A stretch of 64,000 bases of DNA from Stercorarius parasiticus (taxonomy: Eukaryota > Chordata > Aves > Charadriiformes > Stercorariidae). The notes beneath the pieces are model-generated. The model was not told the DNA's origin and made no database searches. It saw only the letters and a program-made list of their open reading frames with translations. This document shows positions 60,601-64,000 of this stretch, one piece after another. The translations under genes were made by a program, and so were the position numbers. The stretch covers positions 595,648 to 659,647 of the forward strand of contig VWZL01002559.1 of NCBI GenBank assembly GCA_013396915.1, written 5' to 3'. Numbering within the stretch: the first letter of the stretch is position 1; each line of letters begins with the position of its first letter.

Positions 60601-63273
60601 CATTAAGTCATGTAACTTTTTTTTTCTTTCCACCACAAAACAAATCATGAGTGCTATTGGCACATGATAATATTTATCAGCAGTGGTACTAAAAACAAAA
60701 GAAAACAAACAACAAAAAAGCCCCAACAAACCAAGTTGAACTACACATCTTTAAACTGCAACACCTGCAATACTCAAGCAGAAAGAAAAAAAAGAAGAAA
60801 AAGAACAATGCATATGCATGTGTGCCCTTATTTATATGGTTGTATATGAATGTATAAAGATTTTGGAAACACCGTCACTAAAACACTGAAAGCATTCACA
60901 CCATCTTATCTACACCCAACTTTAAATTCCGATTGAAATGGAAACCAAGACATATGGGAGTGATTCTATGGTTTTACTGTCAGTGATTTCTTGAATAAAT
61001 CAAGTCAGTAGGAAAGGGCTGGTTTGCCCCCTCGGTGCTAACATTCACGCAGCGCTAACACTGCAAGCCTTGCCCTAACTGCTCGCACCGCAGGGAAGAA
61101 GGAATGGTATTTGCACAGTGCTTTATAGAGTCTCTAGACTGAGCAGTTCCACTGATCCTAGAGCAGGTATGTAGCATCTCCACACGAAATAATTCACCTG
61201 TTGTTTGTTTAGTAAAAAAAGCCTTGATGTCCTTAGCATTAGTAGATGCATATTCTTGGTATCTTCATGTGGTGAAGACTCCACCACATGAATTTCCACC
61301 AGAGTGGAAAGATTGCAATAATGAGAAATATCATAGGCATGTTTTAATATAAATATTAAACTCTGCTTCTTCATCAAGAATCTGCCATCAATGATGTCTG
61401 AGATATGATGATAATATTATGGATACCCAGATATATCCGACTCATGCAAATGAGATTACACTGGAGTTCTATCGCAAGAGATGGAATAGGATGGAACTGT
61501 TTATTTCCCTTTAGTTCAAATTTCAAGAGACAGCTGAGAAAATGCAGGGATTAAAAAATAATTGTATGCATATTCCTTCAAGAAAAAGCTTCCATTTCTC
61601 TCCTCTCTAAAAGAAAAGAGGTCATCCTTAACAAGAGCAGGATGGGAATCAGGGTGAGAACGTTTCTAAGGAGGTTTGCCTTTCGCAGGGTAGGCACAGA
61701 ATTGCAAGACTGATTCTTAAAGAGAAGTGTGAACATAATCAAGCTCTTTAGGCTAAGAATTCTCAGGACATATACACGCACACATGTATATTAAAACACA
61801 AAATAATCAAAGATAAAGGTTTAATGAAAGTATTAATGCTTCTATAAATTATTTCTGGACAAATACTAGCTGCTTAATAGAAAAACAGAATACAAATATA
61901 CACACTCACATATACCCAGAATTACGCAACCAGAAGTACACCATAATTGTTTGTATATTATAGAAGTCAGAGTATTAATTAAGCGCATCCTCTTCCTTTC
62001 AGGAAGCCAACTTCAATCTCTGTAGACTTGAGAAATCTACATGAATCTGGATGAAATATGGAAAATAGAACATAAGCTGCCTCCTTAACCATCAAGTGAT
62101 CATAGGAGGATATTTGATATTTTTCTTTTTTTGCGCTGTAATGTGAACATAAAAGAAACTGCACTACAGCAAGAGCTATGCACCATTTTTTCTTGGAATT
62201 ATTGCATTAGACCATCGAGACAAGCACTGATTGAACAAATAAAAAAGAGGTATTTATCTACAAACAGTGTAATGGATTAAATCTTAAATTAGAGATATAA
62301 AATTATGCAAAGATTAGTCTATAATTTGGTTTTGTGACCAGCTATTTTGTTGAGAACTAAATTTGGTCCCATCCTTATGAACTGATCTGCAGTATCACCG
62401 TAAAGAAAATTTAAACCAGTTAATCTCATTTCCCTAAATTTTTTTTAACAGCTTTATATATACCTTGATGTATAAAGTATGTGGTTATTTAGAGATTTGT
62501 CCTCTATTGTTCTGAAATTAATTTTCCTTCAATACTCATTTCCTGGCTGAAGTCTAAAAGAAAGTAATACGAAGAGAACTTCCAAGGTTAACCTTCACTA
62601 TGAAATAGATTAGGGGAGCCTTTAGTTCAAGAGGATGCTAATTCAGAAACTACTACATTTGGCAGAGCGATTAAAAGAGTAAAAAAATTCTGGACTGGTC
62701 TTAAACAAAATGGTAAAAGATGAGACTCAGAATGAGCACTCATAGTAAAGATTGTCCTCTCATCGCAGATTCCCTATAATTCCTTCAGAGTGGAGTCCTT
62801 AGCTGAATTATCAGGAGAAACTTCGGCAAACACAAAAACTACTTCACCTCTCCATTTCTGTAACCTTCTGTGCCAGCAGGATGGCGGGGCCTGGCCCGTG
62901 TCAGGAAAGAGCCCAGTCACAAACTCTATGCTCCTTTTTGTTGGAAGGCAGGCTGAACAGTTGGACTTTCATTATGACAGCTAAGCAGCTTCGCAGCAAA
63001 GACTTAGGACTTCCCTCCCCTGAATTTTGAAGTCAATTCACTCCTTATCGGCCATTAAAAACAAGTCCTAAAATTGAAGACAATGGCGATGAAGGAACGG
63101 TGACGTATACGTATTTGCCTCTTTCAAAAATACCTCAATCCATGGTAACTTTGAGCTGTTCTAGCAGCAACATGATTAAGATCACATAATTATTTCATAT
63201 CAAGAAATGAGAAAAGCCTGAAGTATTTTGATTTGATCCAAAAAGAATGCTTGATATGTGGATTTTGTTTCAC
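54610..63273. other. AT-rich non-coding stretch
   Basis: No gene or known repeat family recognised over about 8.7 kb. Open frames near 55,043-55,357 and 59,299-59,780 are overlapping and lack familiar domains. Confidence 0.5.
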
Positions 63274-63630
63274 TTAGGGGAGACCTCACTCTCTACAACT
63301 CCCTGAAAGGAGGGCGTAGTGAGGCGGGGTCGGTCTCTTCTCCCAAGAAACAGGTGATGGGACAAGAGGAAACGGCCTCAAGTTGTGCCAGGGGAGGTTT
63401 AGGATGGATATTAGGAAAAATTTCTTCACTGAAAGGTTTATTAAGCATTGAAACAGGCTGCCCAGGGAAGTGATGGAGTCACCATCCCTGGAGGTATTCA
63501 AAAGCCAGGCAGATGTGGCACTGAGGGACATGGGTTAGTAGTGGCTTTGGCAATGTTAGGTTGATGGTTGGACTCAATGATCTGAAAGGTCTCTTCCAAC
63601 CTCGATGATTCTATGATTCTATGATTTATG
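63274..63630 (+). mobile_element. CR1 LINE, 3' UTR fragment
   Basis: Contains 'ctctctacaactccctgaaa', 'ggaggtttaggatggatatt', 'catccctggaggtattcaa' and 'ttggactcaatgatctgaaa'. It ends in two to three copies of ATTCTATG, the CR1 terminal repeat. Subfamily differs from the 32.4-kb and 40.0-kb copies. Only the last ~355 bp of the LINE remain. Confidence 0.93.
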
Positions 63631-64000
63631 ATGAAGTGAAAACTGAGTACCATTAAGAACTCGAGGTGGGAGTTGGAAGTTAAAGTTAACCTGAGTTACC
63701 AGCACAGTACACACTAACATAAGATGACTTCACGTAAAGCTTGAGGAAATTTTATCAAAAGATACAAAAGGAAAATTTAAGTAACAAAAACAAAAAATGT
63801 CTTATTAACTAGTCTGCTTTCCTCTGTGTTACAGTGGTTATTTTAAGTGTTATTAAAATAGAGGTAATTAGGTCGGCATTAAATTCTGTTCTCCTCCATC
63901 CCTCTGACATCAGCGATGGATGAGGGAATATATAGGAGGAGTCAACAGGTCAACTCATGGTTCCGGGACTGGTGTCATTGACAGGGCTTTGGATTTTACG
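63631..64000. other. AT-rich non-coding end of window
   Basis: Nothing recognisable. Confidence 0.5.

Overview
This window looks like avian nuclear DNA that does not code for protein. Three things point to a bird. There are four 3'-end fragments of CR1 LINEs, three of them with the bird-type ATTCTATG-like 8-bp terminal repeat. There are long terminal repeats (LTRs) of an avian endogenous-retrovirus type that begin TGTGGCTGGGACAG or end GGTTAAACCAYRMCA. The background is AT-rich and SINE-poor, with only a few old MIR-like remnants. I found no exon of a known protein. The longest open frames (189, 160 and 144 codons) match nothing I recognise and are no longer than chance would allow. The window is best read as intergenic or intronic sequence from a draft assembly.

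Layout. Positions 1-8,350 are AT-rich with one CR1 copy (3.04-3.95 kb) that keeps a frameshifted end of its reverse transcriptase. They also hold two GC/CpG-rich patches, at 6.95-7.18 and 8.14-8.34 kb. The second is a genuine CpG cluster and looks like a promoter and first exon, most plausibly on the minus strand. From 8.35 to 14.3 kb there is little beyond a MIR remnant at 11.7 kb. From 14.30 to 16.06 kb lies the most interesting object: an LTR element with a 593-bp 5' LTR, a tRNA-Lys-type primer binding site, a leader hairpin, about 13 tandem copies of a ~48-bp unit where genes would normally be, a purine tract and a 3' LTR that lacks U3. A minus-strand LTR fragment follows at 16.8 kb. A different LTR, apparently solo, lies at 24.14-24.69 kb.

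From 24.7 to 40 kb are a small CpG patch at 28.6 kb, a CR1 at 32.4 kb, a 28-N gap at 35.1 kb and a MIR-like remnant at 39.1 kb. A CR1 with an internal deletion lies at 40.0 kb. Positions 40,832-42,727 and 42,729-44,624 appear to be the same 1,896-bp sequence twice, separated by one N. That is almost certainly an unmerged contig overlap and not biology. From 44.6 to 64 kb the sequence is quiet apart from a C-rich G4-forming run at 54.6 kb and a CR1 at 63.3 kb.

No genes act together here. The functional signals that can be supported are those of the retroelements (LTR TATA boxes, polyadenylation signals, primer site) and a candidate CpG promoter near 8.2 kb. All alignments to repeat families are from memory and by eye, so family names are given at the level of CR1, MIR and ERV LTR only.
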